Source: Ruminococcaceae bacterium UBA6413 (lineage in GTDB: Bacteria > Bacillota > Clostridia > Oscillospirales > Ruminococcaceae). From it: a stretch of 64,000 nt of DNA. The position numbers and the translations under genes were made by a program. The first letter of the stretch is position 1. Each line of letters begins with the position of its first letter. Below are positions 1 to 7,931 of this stretch, one piece after another. The notes beneath the pieces were generated by a model. The model searched no databases. It was not told where the DNA came from and saw nothing but the letters and a program-made list of their open reading frames with translations. The stretch covers positions 33,777-97,776 of the forward strand of contig DJPL01000035.1 in NCBI GenBank assembly GCA_002437415.1. Direction: 5' to 3'.

Positions 1-413
1 CCGAGTTCAAGCTTGGATCTGAGCGTGTCTATCTCATCATCGTCACCTGTAAACTCATACGGAGTTGTCTTGCTTATCGGGATAGTTTCTATCCATTCCT
101 CTTTATTATTCTGAAGTATTTTAAGCGTTTTCGCTATAACGTCATTTTCTGTGCCGCTTTCAAAAAACGCTTTCTGAATTATTATCTTATATACAAGCTT
201 ATTGGTGTTGAGCACCTTGCCGTCTTTTGTGAATATCTGTCCTCTCGCCGCCTGAATAGTCTGATTTGCAGTATATGTGTTCGTGGTCTGGTCTTTATAA
301 TATTCACCGTCAACTATCTGTATTTGCAGTAATTCGATCGTACACGCAAACGACAAAGCTACTACCACAAGAACAAACACCATATTTCTTATCTGTCTGC
401 TTAGTTTAGTCAC
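1..413 (-). CDS. mrdA: penicillin-binding protein 2 (class B), N-terminal part only
   Basis: Only about 137 N-terminal codons lie in the window; the gene runs off the left edge. The GTG start at 413 has GGAGGA just upstream. The product begins with a short basic tail, one membrane helix (about residues 11-27), then IQIVDGEYY and RGQIFTKDGKVL, the usual entry into the class B PBP pedestal domain. The transpeptidase motifs are outside. It follows mreD by 11 nt, so it is the classic elongation PBP2 that cross-links lateral-wall peptidoglycan with RodA. A SpoVD/PBP3-type paralogue cannot be excluded without the C-terminus, but context argues against it. Confidence 0.85.
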   Translation of the reverse strand, partial: MTKLSRQIRNMVFVLVVVALSFACTIELLQIQIVDGEYYKDQTTNTYTANQTIQAARGQIFTKDGKVLNTNKLVYKIIIQKAFFESGTENDVIAKTLKILQNNKEEWIETIPISKTTPYEFTGDDDEIDTLRSKLEL

Positions 414-424
414 TCGGTCCTCCG

Positions 425-1027
425 TTAATATCTCACATTGTCCTCGCCGTCTTCGGCATCTTCAAAAGCGGTAAGAATATCCTCAGTCGTATTTTCGGCT
501 CCCAGTTTTCTGTTTATAAGTCTGATAAGCAGGTAAATCGGCGCTGATAACAGCACCGTTGATATCATAGCGGGCAGGACATAATCAAGAAGTACAACAT
601 TTATATCCGGGTTTCTCCAGATAACATACTTGAAAAGAAGCTCTGCCGCTTCAACAATTATCAAAACCGCCAAATTCATCCAAAGAAAATTCAGAATATT
701 CCTGTGGATAAGATTTACCGTAAAAAGCGTTACAAAAAGGCAACACGGAATCAGCCATATAGAAGTAAATCCGAACAGTGAGCCCATTGCGAGGTCGTGC
801 ATCATTCCGGCAAACGCCGCAAATACAACACCGCTCAGCTCATTTTCAAAAAATGAGACAGCCACCGCAACAGTAAGAGCAAGATACGGCTGCCATACGG
901 CAAACGGCATTGTGACCTCAATTGCATACGCTAATACGAGCACAAGCGAGTACAGCACCCACTTTGCAATGCTTATAAATATCTCCTTGCGCGTCATTGC
1001 TGTGCGATTTATAATTCTGAATTTCAT
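425..1027 (-). CDS. mreD: rod shape-determining protein MreD
   Basis: A 200-residue hydrophobic protein with several membrane helices, an MreD-like length and layout, lying between mreC and the PBP2 gene. MreD is the integral membrane part of the MreBCD elongasome. Its ATG overlaps the mreC stop by one base (TGATG), so translation is probably coupled. The acidic C-terminal tail (about residues 180-200, rich in E and D) is probably cytoplasmic. Sequence conservation in MreD is low, so the call rests on hydropathy and gene order. Confidence 0.9.
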   Translation of the reverse strand: MKFRIINRTAMTRKEIFISIAKWVLYSLVLVLAYAIEVTMPFAVWQPYLALTVAVAVSFFENELSGVVFAAFAGMMHDLAMGSLFGFTSIWLIPCCLFVTLFTVNLIHRNILNFLWMNLAVLIIVEAAELLFKYVIWRNPDINVVLLDYVLPAMISTVLLSAPIYLLIRLINRKLGAENTTEDILTAFEDAEDGEDNVRY

Positions 1028-1875
1028 CAGTCAACAACACCCTGCCCTTTAAATTCTGTTATAACAACGCAATCGGTAACGGCACGGACATCTACCGCAG
1101 GCTTGATAACGGCGTGTACCGACAGTCCGTTTTCGTCATCGTACACCTTTGAAACAGTACCGATAAGAAGATTTCCCGGGAATACAACACCTGCCACAGA
1201 TTTTACTATCTCGCCTTCTTTAATTCCGCTGTCCTTTGTGATATAGCTCATAAGGCAGTTTCCGTCATTAGCGTTCTTGATATCGTTGTCGAGTATGCCT
1301 GTCACCTTGCTGTCGAATGTCATCACACCGACATTGATCTCATCTGACAATATAGTTGCGACCTTTGAATAATTCGGAGCTATCTCACAGACCATTCCGA
1401 TAAGTCCGTTGGACGTCATTACCGGGTCATACAGTGCTATACCATCGTCCGAACCACGGTCTATAGTAAAACCTGCATACGCATCGTTTGAATTTCTTGC
1501 TATTATATTACAGGGAGCAGAAAATTCAAAGTCTTCGTTTTCCTCTTTAATTTTCAGTATTTCTTTGAGCTGATCATTCTCGTGCTTTACGTTCTCAAGG
1601 TCGATTATCTGCTTATACTGCTCGTTGAGCTTATCCTTAAGCTCCTCGTTCTCTGTCTTGTATCTGTCTGCATTTACAAACTTGTCAAGCGTGTCCTCGA
1701 CCCACTGTGATACAGCATTGGATACAGCAACGAAAGGCTTTGTTACGGTAGTAAGCACATTTCCGGGTAACGTGGAAAAGCCACCGGCAACAGCGGCATA
1801 AATAACTACGCCGAGCACCAGTGCAAAAACGCATACTATAATTTTAAATTTAAATCCTTTGAAAAAGTCACGCAT
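1027..1875 (-). CDS. mreC: rod shape-determining protein MreC
   Basis: 282 residues: a short cytoplasmic N-terminus, one membrane helix (about 10-30), a coiled coil (about 70-110, heptad-like EELKDKLNEQYKQII) and a C-terminal beta domain with SNGLIGMV and VVFPGNLLIGTV, the typical MreC repeats. MreC sits outside the membrane and links MreB and MreD to the cell-wall synthases. AGGT precedes the ATG by a few bases. It follows mreB by 110 nt, a gap that contains a hairpin (1938-1959). Confidence 0.93.
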   Translation of the reverse strand: MRDFFKGFKFKIIVCVFALVLGVVIYAAVAGGFSTLPGNVLTTVTKPFVAVSNAVSQWVEDTLDKFVNADRYKTENEELKDKLNEQYKQIIDLENVKHENDQLKEILKIKEENEDFEFSAPCNIIARNSNDAYAGFTIDRGSDDGIALYDPVMTSNGLIGMVCEIAPNYSKVATILSDEINVGVMTFDSKVTGILDNDIKNANDGNCLMSYITKDSGIKEGEIVKSVAGVVFPGNLLIGTVSKVYDDENGLSVHAVIKPAVDVRAVTDCVVITEFKGQGVVD

Positions 1876-1937
1876 ACAATACCTTTCAGAGCTCAGCAGT
1901 TACTCAAACGAAATATGGTTTATATAACACATTATGA

Positions 1938-1959
1938 CTAACCGTAAAACTACAGTTAG
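1938..1959 (-). other. hairpin between mreB and mreC
   Basis: CTAACTGT and ACGGTTAG on the minus strand form an eight-pair stem (one G-T) with a short loop, about 60 nt before mreC. No T-run follows, so it is not a clear terminator. It could be a processing or stability element that sets the mreB to mreC ratio; that is inference. Confidence 0.35.
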
Positions 1960-1985
1960 CCATAAGCATTATAAATTCATTATAA

Positions 1986-3011
1986 TCAATATCTTGTATC
2001 GTCGTCCGTAAGAACATCAACGAGCTTGTCAATATTCTCAAGAACCTTACCCGTACCGTCTGCAACACAGTCAAGAGGTCTTTCCGCAACCTTGACGGGC
2101 ATACCCGTTTCGGAATGGATAAGCAGGTCAAGACCCTTGAGAAGCGCACCGCCGCCCGCAAGCATAATGCCCTGGTCGATTATATCAGCGGCAAGCTCGG
2201 GAGGAGTTTTTTCAAGTGTGACCTTTATAGCCTCGATAACGTGGCTTAAAGGTTCTGAAAGAGCTTCTCTTATCTCTTCCGAGGTAACTGTGATGTTCTC
2301 GGGAAGACCGTTAAGCAGGTTTCTGCCCTTGATATCCATTGAAGGCTCGTTATCGCTGTAGGGATAAGCGGAGCCTATCGCGATCTTTATATTTTCCGCT
2401 GTTCTTTCACCGATAAGAAGGTTATACTTCTTCTTGATGTAGTTGATTATCGACGAGTCGAATTCATCACCCGCAACTCGTACAGAACGCGATGTAACGA
2501 TACCGCCGAGCGAAATAACGGCAACCTCGCTTGTACCGCCGCCGATATCAACTATCATACTACCTGTAGGCTCTGCTACGGGAAGTCCCGCACCTATTGC
2601 CGCAGCCATAGGCTCTTCGATTATCGAAACACGCTTTGCGCCTGCATTCTGCGTAGCTTCTTTAACAGCTCTGCGCTCAACGGCAGTAACGCCTGAGGGA
2701 ATGCAGATGATTACTCTTACTCTTGAGCCTGCAAACGCTCTGCCCTTAAGAGCTTTTCTTATAAATTCCTGCAACATACTTGTTGTCATATCAAAATCGG
2801 CAATAACGCCGTCCTTAAGGGGTCTGACAGCAACTATCGAGCCGGGTGTACGTCCTATTACGTCTTTTGCTTCCTGTCCTACATAACGTACTCTGTCCAT
2901 CTTTACATCAACAGCTACTACACTGGGCTCTCTTATAATAATGCCCTTGCCTCTCATATAGACAAGTGTGTTGGCTGTTCCTAAATCGATACCTATATCT
3001 TTTGAAAACAT
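1986..3011 (-). CDS. mreB: rod shape-determining protein MreB
   Basis: 341 residues, normal MreB length. Actin-fold motifs are visible: IDLGTANTLVY near residue 8 (phosphate 1), VDIGGGTSEVAV near 158 (phosphate 2) and MLAGGGALLKGLD near 283 (adenosine). MreB forms filaments under the membrane that steer lateral wall synthesis. CCGGAGG precedes the ATG by seven bases. It has its own promoter (3054-3082) and leads mreC, mreD and PBP2. Mbl-type paralogues look similar, but the mreCD context favours MreB. Confidence 0.96.
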   Translation of the reverse strand: MFSKDIGIDLGTANTLVYMRGKGIIIREPSVVAVDVKMDRVRYVGQEAKDVIGRTPGSIVAVRPLKDGVIADFDMTTSMLQEFIRKALKGRAFAGSRVRVIICIPSGVTAVERRAVKEATQNAGAKRVSIIEEPMAAAIGAGLPVAEPTGSMIVDIGGGTSEVAVISLGGIVTSRSVRVAGDEFDSSIINYIKKKYNLLIGERTAENIKIAIGSAYPYSDNEPSMDIKGRNLLNGLPENITVTSEEIREALSEPLSHVIEAIKVTLEKTPPELAADIIDQGIMLAGGGALLKGLDLLIHSETGMPVKVAERPLDCVADGTGKVLENIDKLVDVLTDDDTRY

Positions 3012-3053
3012 TAGTAAAACCTCCGGGGTGTTCTTCTTTACAATTCGATAATT

Positions 3054-3082
3054 ATTATACCACTTTTTGAAAAAGCATACAA
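3054..3082 (-). promoter_or_regulatory. sigma-A-type promoter of mreB operon
   Basis: Minus strand TTGTAT, 17-nt spacer, TATAAT, ending about 45 nt before the mreB start. The -10 is a perfect consensus and the spacing is ideal. Confidence 0.65.
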
Positions 3083-3148
3083 CAAAAATACGAAATTAAA
3101 TATTCATAAATAATCGCGCGTTTTTATCGGATATTTATGCAAATTGCA

Positions 3149-3586
3149 TTACATACTGCCTGTTGAGCCGAAACCGCCCTCGCCGCGCCCGGTTTTATCA
3201 AGCTCGTCGCAAAAGCCGTATTCACACAGATCCACCGGCATAATTACAAGCTGGGCGATACGTTCGCCGTCTTTTATGGTATAAGGCTCGGCGGAATGAT
3301 TGATAACAGGCACTTTGACCTCGCCTCTGTAATCGCTGTCGATAACGCCTACGCAATTTGCAAGCGAAACGCCGAACTTTGAAGAAAGTCCGCTTCTCGG
3401 AAACACAAATCCGCCAAATCCCGTAGGTACGGCTATCGTGATACCTGTAGGGATAAGCTTACGCTCACCGGGCATAAGCACCGTATCGCCATCAATACAA
3501 GCGCAAAGATCCGCTCCCGCACTGTCGTGAGTTGCTCTGCAAGGCAATTTTGCCTTATCGTTCAGCTTTTTAACATCTATGAACAT
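3149..3586 (-). CDS. dut: deoxyuridine 5'-triphosphate nucleotidohydrolase (dUTPase)
   Basis: 145 residues, standard trimeric dUTPase. All five motifs can be read: HDSAGADLCA near residue 20, PRSGLSSKFG near 63, NCVGVIDSDYRGE near 77 with the catalytic Asp, GERIAQLV near 107, and GRGEGGFGSTG at the C-terminus, the arm that closes over the substrate. It hydrolyses dUTP to dUMP and PPi, keeping uracil out of DNA. Its ATG follows the stop of the U32 gene directly with GAGGAG inside that gene, so the two are co-transcribed. Confidence 0.96.
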   Translation of the reverse strand: MFIDVKKLNDKAKLPCRATHDSAGADLCACIDGDTVLMPGERKLIPTGITIAVPTGFGGFVFPRSGLSSKFGVSLANCVGVIDSDYRGEVKVPVINHSAEPYTIKDGERIAQLVIMPVDLCEYGFCDELDKTGRGEGGFGSTGSM

Positions 3587-5632
3587 TTACTGTACTCCTC
3601 TGTAATAAAGTCCTCTTGTAAGCTTTCCGTCAGGCTTGATATCGTTAAGATACATATCAAGCACTGCGTCCGTATCGCTTTCATCCGTGAACTTAAGCAA
3701 TATAAAATCAAACTTTGCAAGCTCGCTCTGTCTGTCGCTGAGATACAGCTTATCGGGATTTAATATCTCGACTGTATTTTCACTGCAAAGGCACGGCATA
3801 TTATTACCCTGCCTGTCAGTGATATAATGCGGACAGTCGGGTCTTTTGTTCTTTCCGCAGGGTCTGCCGTTATTTATCGGACATCTCCTTGTTATCATAA
3901 GCGGCAGTCTGCCATAACCGACTATGCCCGTCTTGATCTCGCTGTCTGCACAAAGCGATACAGCATCGCTCATAAGCAGCTCAAACGAAAGAACAGTGTC
4001 GGACAGTCCCATCTTTTCGTATTCTCTCAGAGAATATCTGTTTGTAATATTCAGCCTGAACATACCGTGCGGTTTTAGCCCGTACTTTTTGGCTATTCCG
4101 ATATGCGAGAGCGTATGAACAGCCATATGTTCATATCCCTGCTCTTTAAGTACACCGAGCTTTTTGATTATTTCCTTTTCACAGTCTGCGAGAAATATCG
4201 GCGGAACCGCAATTATCCTGAATTTATCGGGTGTATCCGCGTCAAGCAGATGCATAGGCGCATATATAAAAGAGTATTCGTCCTGCAAAAGCGCCTGTTC
4301 GAGCTGTGCCGCGGTGCTGACCTCACATCTGAACTCGGGACGGATCTTCTTGCTGTCCTTGTTTTCAAGCGGAATGTAAGGCGATATTTTATAGCGGTGA
4401 GAGTTCTTTTCGAGAATTTTCTCACTGACGCTCTCAATCGCTTTCCTTCTCAGTTCGTTCAGATGAGCGGCAGATACCGATAGCCCATCATCGACATTAA
4501 CGGTAATATTTCCGGGGAAATATACTGTTCCGCCGAGCTTACTGCACTGATTTTCAAGATACTCGGCAGTAACGGCTCTGTTGACAGCCGCCTCGGGAAC
4601 ATCTCCGACTGCTACAGAGCTTACGCCCTCGGCAGTGATTTTATATGAGATCGGCTGATCTTTACATACATTGACGCTTATATCGGCAGAAAAACGCTTA
4701 TAAGGCTTATGATAATACTGCTTCATACCCGAAAGAACCTTTGAGGTCGCCGCAGTCACATCTTCCTTTGTGCGCACTCCCTGCATATTTTTGAGATCGT
4801 CATCATAGTATGCGCTTGTAAATCCGCTTCTCGAAAAGACATTTTTCAGCGACATAAGATCGGGAGTGCCGCCATCAAGAGCTGTACGGCAGGCATTCAC
4901 CGCACCCGCCACATACTCGGGACGCTTCATTCTGCCCTCTATCTTGAATGATGTTACACCGAGCTTTTCAAGCTCAGACAAGCTTTCAATAAGCGAGAGA
5001 TCCTTCAGCGACAGCACATTATGTCTGTCGCCGCTTGTAAAGTCAAGTCGGCAAGGCTGGGCGCATAGCCCTCTGTTACCGCTTCTGCCGCCGAGCACAC
5101 TGCTCATATAGCACTGACCGCTCAGACAGACGCATAACGCGCCGTGGACGAACAGCTCGGTTTCAATGTCACAGCTGTCAATAACAGCCTTTATCTGCTC
5201 ATAGGATAGCTCTCTGCCAAGCACAACACGCGTAAATCCGAGCTTTTTCGCCATAATTGCACCCTCGGGTGAATTTACGGTCATTTGCGTTGACGCGTGT
5301 AAAGGCATTTCTGGTACTATCTGTCGTGCCAGTCTTGCAACGCCCATATCCTGCACGATAAAGCCGTCAACATCAGCCTTGGCGCAGTTTTCAATTGCTT
5401 TTGTAAGCAGAGGTATTTCCTTGTCAAATACGAGCGTATTCAGTGTAACATACACCTTGACACCGTTGTAATGGCAAAAGCGCACCGCTTCGCAAAGCTG
5501 TTCGGCGGTAAAATTATCCGCATTTTTTCTTGCGGAGAAATATTCTTCTCCTAAATAAACCGCGTCGGCGCCTGCATTAACAGCCGCCGACAGACTTTCC
5601 TGTGCTCCGCACGGAGCTAAAATTTCACTCAT
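3587..5632 (-). CDS. U32 family protein (RNA hydroxylation or peptidase-like)
   Basis: 681 residues. The N-terminal U32 domain (about 1-290) has APCGAQESLSAAVNAGADAVYLG at its start and the hallmark VHGALCVC, GQCYMSS, RGLCAQPCR cysteine region near 165-195. A long C-terminal part has a second cysteine cluster (RRCPINNGRPCG, DCPHY, PCLC) near 580-620. U32 members RlhA (23S rRNA) and TrhO/TrhP-type (tRNA) make hydroxylated pyrimidines and some bind an iron-sulfur cluster; the length resembles RlhA more than the short TrhP. The classical peptidase annotation is doubtful. The ATG overlaps the zapA stop (ATGA). Confidence 0.8.
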   Translation of the reverse strand: MSEILAPCGAQESLSAAVNAGADAVYLGEEYFSARKNADNFTAEQLCEAVRFCHYNGVKVYVTLNTLVFDKEIPLLTKAIENCAKADVDGFIVQDMGVARLARQIVPEMPLHASTQMTVNSPEGAIMAKKLGFTRVVLGRELSYEQIKAVIDSCDIETELFVHGALCVCLSGQCYMSSVLGGRSGNRGLCAQPCRLDFTSGDRHNVLSLKDLSLIESLSELEKLGVTSFKIEGRMKRPEYVAGAVNACRTALDGGTPDLMSLKNVFSRSGFTSAYYDDDLKNMQGVRTKEDVTAATSKVLSGMKQYYHKPYKRFSADISVNVCKDQPISYKITAEGVSSVAVGDVPEAAVNRAVTAEYLENQCSKLGGTVYFPGNITVNVDDGLSVSAAHLNELRRKAIESVSEKILEKNSHRYKISPYIPLENKDSKKIRPEFRCEVSTAAQLEQALLQDEYSFIYAPMHLLDADTPDKFRIIAVPPIFLADCEKEIIKKLGVLKEQGYEHMAVHTLSHIGIAKKYGLKPHGMFRLNITNRYSLREYEKMGLSDTVLSFELLMSDAVSLCADSEIKTGIVGYGRLPLMITRRCPINNGRPCGKNKRPDCPHYITDRQGNNMPCLCSENTVEILNPDKLYLSDRQSELAKFDFILLKFTDESDTDAVLDMYLNDIKPDGKLTRGLYYRGVQ

Positions 5633-6639
5633 AACGTCATCTGACCGTCATTGACGATCTCATTCATCTGTGCGCTGAGATCGGCATACTTCTTTCTGAG
5701 TGCCGATAACTCATCGTTCAAGTCCTTGACCTCTGCGTTACGCTGATTTGCGTATTCATCAAAGGTTTTCTCATATGTATCAACTGTGCCCTGGAGCTTA
5801 TCGATCTGAGCAAGGAGCAGCTCGTCCTGTCCGTGCTCGCTTATAAGCTTTTCGTGATCGTTTTTCAGCTTTTCAAGCATTTCCTCTGCACGGGCGTTTT
5901 TATCGGTGAGCTCGGATATCTGCGCTCTGAGCTTAGCATTTTCGTCACTTAAAGCAGATGAGCCTGCTGTATTTTCGCTGAGCTTTGCGTTTTCAGCCTT
6001 AAGCTGTTCTATCTGCGCTTTAAGCTTTGAATTTTCATCGTTCATTGCGGCACTGTCGCTTGAGTTCATTTCGGCAAGCATAGTATTTTCCTCGGTCAGC
6101 TCTTTTATCTTTGCGTTGAGCTTTTCGTTTTCTTCACTAAGCTTCTCAGCCTCATCGACCTTGCTTTCGCTTATCATTTCCTTTTCGGCGGTAAGCACCT
6201 TTATCTGCTCATTAAGCTTTGCGTTTTCCGCTTCAAGCTTGCCCGACTTCTCGGTATCGATGTTTGCAAGCTGTTCTTTAAGTGCCGATAATTCGCTCTG
6301 CGACTCGGATACGGTGATCTTAAGAGAAGCAAGCTCAGCTTCTGAAGCTGAAAGCTTTTCCGCAAGCTCTGCCGCTCTTTTTTCATTTGCGACAGACTTA
6401 GCCTGTATTTCCTGCGAAAGCTGCTGTGCTTTAATTACAACATTTCTGCTGTCATAATTTTCATCGGCAAAATCGAGTGCCGCAAGCATAGCGATATCTG
6501 TCAGCGACATTGATGCCGCCATTGAGCTTAACTTATCTATCTTCTTCTGTAAATTTTCCGCAGCATCATACATTCTGTCGGGATCTTCGCTTTTCAAGTA
6601 AAAATCGTGTCCGCTTATAGATATTTTTACTTTTTCCAT
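5629..6639 (-). CDS. zapA: cell division protein ZapA with a long coiled-coil extension
   Basis: 336 residues. The first ~75 residues match ZapA (VKISISGHDFYLKSEDPDR, then the LTDIAMLAALDFADE helix), which binds FtsZ and bundles protofilaments. Ordinary ZapA is about 85-110 residues. Here the rest (about 75-325) is nearly unbroken coiled coil of E, K, L, A with repeated ENAKLNEQI, ENEKLNAKI and ENSKLKAQI units, so the rod was probably built by internal duplication. GGAGG precedes the ATG. It lies between corA and the U32 gene. Confidence 0.82.
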   Translation of the reverse strand: MEKVKISISGHDFYLKSEDPDRMYDAAENLQKKIDKLSSMAASMSLTDIAMLAALDFADENYDSRNVVIKAQQLSQEIQAKSVANEKRAAELAEKLSASEAELASLKITVSESQSELSALKEQLANIDTEKSGKLEAENAKLNEQIKVLTAEKEMISESKVDEAEKLSEENEKLNAKIKELTEENTMLAEMNSSDSAAMNDENSKLKAQIEQLKAENAKLSENTAGSSALSDENAKLRAQISELTDKNARAEEMLEKLKNDHEKLISEHGQDELLLAQIDKLQGTVDTYEKTFDEYANQRNAEVKDLNDELSALRKKYADLSAQMNEIVNDGQMTL

Positions 6640-6654
6640 TACGCCCTCCGGGAT

Positions 6655-7590
6655 TTATTTGTAGAACTTATTTTTTGTTATCAGTATTGCAACAATGACG
6701 GCAAGTATTACGGAAATGACAACCGGGAACCATGTATACGGGAGCGGCAGGTCGACAACATTCATACCATAGAAGCTGAACACCATGGTAGGCACAGACA
6801 TTACGATAGTGATGACCGTAAGCACCTTCATTACGATATTCAGGTTATTTGATATGACACTTGCAAATGCGTCCATTGTACCCGAAAGTATGTTTGAATA
6901 GATATTGCTCATTTCGATGGCCTGCTTTACTTCGATGAGTACGTCTTCAAGCAGTTCCTGATCTTCTTCGTAGAGTTTTATTACTCTTCCTCTCAATATC
7001 TTTTCAAGCACTGTTTCGGTAGATTTAAGCGACGTTGAGAAATATACCAGAGATTTCTCAAGTCCGAGGAGCTGTATAAGCTCTTTGTTTTTCATAGATT
7101 TGTGCAGCTGCTGTTCAACGTAGTTTGAAAGCTTGTCTATCTGCTTTAAGTACAGCAGATATTTACCTGCTATCCTGAGCAGCATATGGAATACAAAGCG
7201 TGTTTTGAACTGTGTCTGTATTCCTTTTACTATGCCCTTTGTAAACTCATCGATTATGATGTTTTCCTTAAGGCATACAGTTATAACATGGCTGTCTGTT
7301 ATAATGATACCCATAGGCATCGTGTAATAGCTGATCGTATCGTCCTTATCCTGAACCTTTTCAGCAACCGGATAGTCAAGTACTATGAGCGTCTGTCCGT
7401 CGTCGCTCTCAATACGCGAGGTTTCTTCTTCATCGAGCGCGGAACGGATAAAGTCGCGGTCGATGTTCAGATCCTCCTGAAGTGAGGATATTTCGGTTTC
7501 GGTAGGCGCTACAGCAGATACCCAGCAACCGGGCTCCATTGTTTCAAGCTCAACTATTGTGTTCTCAACAGTCTTGTAATATTTCAGCAT
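6655..7590 (-). CDS. corA: CorA-family divalent metal ion transporter
   Basis: 311 residues from the ATG at 7590, chosen over an in-frame GTG 51 nt upstream because GGAAAGAGG lies directly before it. A large cytoplasmic funnel domain (about 1-245) is followed by two membrane helices; the first ends in FYGMNV, the CorA GMN selectivity signature, and the C-terminus is basic (KNKFYK). CorA forms a pentamer for Mg2+ (or Co2+/Ni2+) entry; the exact ion cannot be told from sequence. The leader upstream is highly structured. Followed by zapA after 15 nt. Confidence 0.92.
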   Translation of the reverse strand: MLKYYKTVENTIVELETMEPGCWVSAVAPTETEISSLQEDLNIDRDFIRSALDEEETSRIESDDGQTLIVLDYPVAEKVQDKDDTISYYTMPMGIIITDSHVITVCLKENIIIDEFTKGIVKGIQTQFKTRFVFHMLLRIAGKYLLYLKQIDKLSNYVEQQLHKSMKNKELIQLLGLEKSLVYFSTSLKSTETVLEKILRGRVIKLYEEDQELLEDVLIEVKQAIEMSNIYSNILSGTMDAFASVISNNLNIVMKVLTVITIVMSVPTMVFSFYGMNVVDLPLPYTWFPVVISVILAVIVAILITKNKFYK

Positions 7591-7722
7591 AACGTACCTC
7601 TTTCCTGCACAGAAAGCCGTTATGCGACGACTCCTGCGCATTTGTCATTCTGTTTTAGTCGTTTCCCACAAGGGTCCGCAGTCATCGTCTTTCACCTCTT
7701 TCGGTAGTATTATTGCATAACC
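7591..7722 (-). promoter_or_regulatory. structured 5' leader of corA, possible riboswitch
   Basis: Predicted transcript start is near 7722. Minus-strand GTTATGC (7721-7715) pairs perfectly with GCATAAC (7625-7619). Inside, GACGATGACTGCG (7689-7677) pairs with CGCAGGAGTCGTC (7638-7626) with a central GA/GA tandem mismatch, and small hairpins TACC-GGTG and CCC-GGG lie within. After the closing helix, CTTTC (7616-7612) pairs with GAAAG (7604-7600) in the Shine-Dalgarno region. GAAAGAGGT occurs twice, at 7702-7694 and 7604-7596, so CTTTC could swap partners. It does not match my memory of M-box, yybP-ykoY, NiCo or ydaO. Confidence 0.55.
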
Positions 7723-7728
7723 TTTTAT

Positions 7729-7757
7729 ATTTTAACACACTTTTTGCGGTTTGACAA
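7729..7757 (-). promoter_or_regulatory. sigma-A-type promoter of corA
   Basis: Minus strand TTGTCA, 17-nt spacer, TAAAAT. The predicted start (about 7722) is exactly where the closing helix of the leader begins. Between this promoter and the gap terminator (7758-7884) the sequence is AT-rich with nothing else recognisable. Confidence 0.6.
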
Positions 7758-7884
7758 CAGTTTTCAGCTCATTTTACAAATTTTTTTCATTGCATAAATT
7801 TCCATAGTAATTTTCAAAAAAGAAAAGTACATTATATACATCAATCAAAAAGCCCGCCAGCTTCAAAAATTTACGTTTATATAC

Positions 7885-7910
7885 AAAAAGGCTCGTCCGA
7901 AGACGAGCCG
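7885..7910 (-). terminator. intrinsic terminator of gap
   Basis: Minus-strand GGCTCGTC TTCG GACGAGCC is a perfect eight-pair stem with a stable UUCG-type tetraloop, followed by TTTTT, about 22 nt after the gap stop. Confidence 0.92.
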
Positions 7911-7931
7911 TAATGTATCAAGAGTTACTGA

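Noticed and set aside
630..1052. Antisense frame across mreD
   Set aside because: Shadow of a real gene; no ribosome site or recognisable domain.
7619..7722. M-box or yybP-ykoY riboswitch upstream of corA
   Set aside because: The conserved stretches I remember for these classes (for example GGTGAGGCTCCT or GGGGAGTAGC) are absent, so I report it as an unassigned structured leader.
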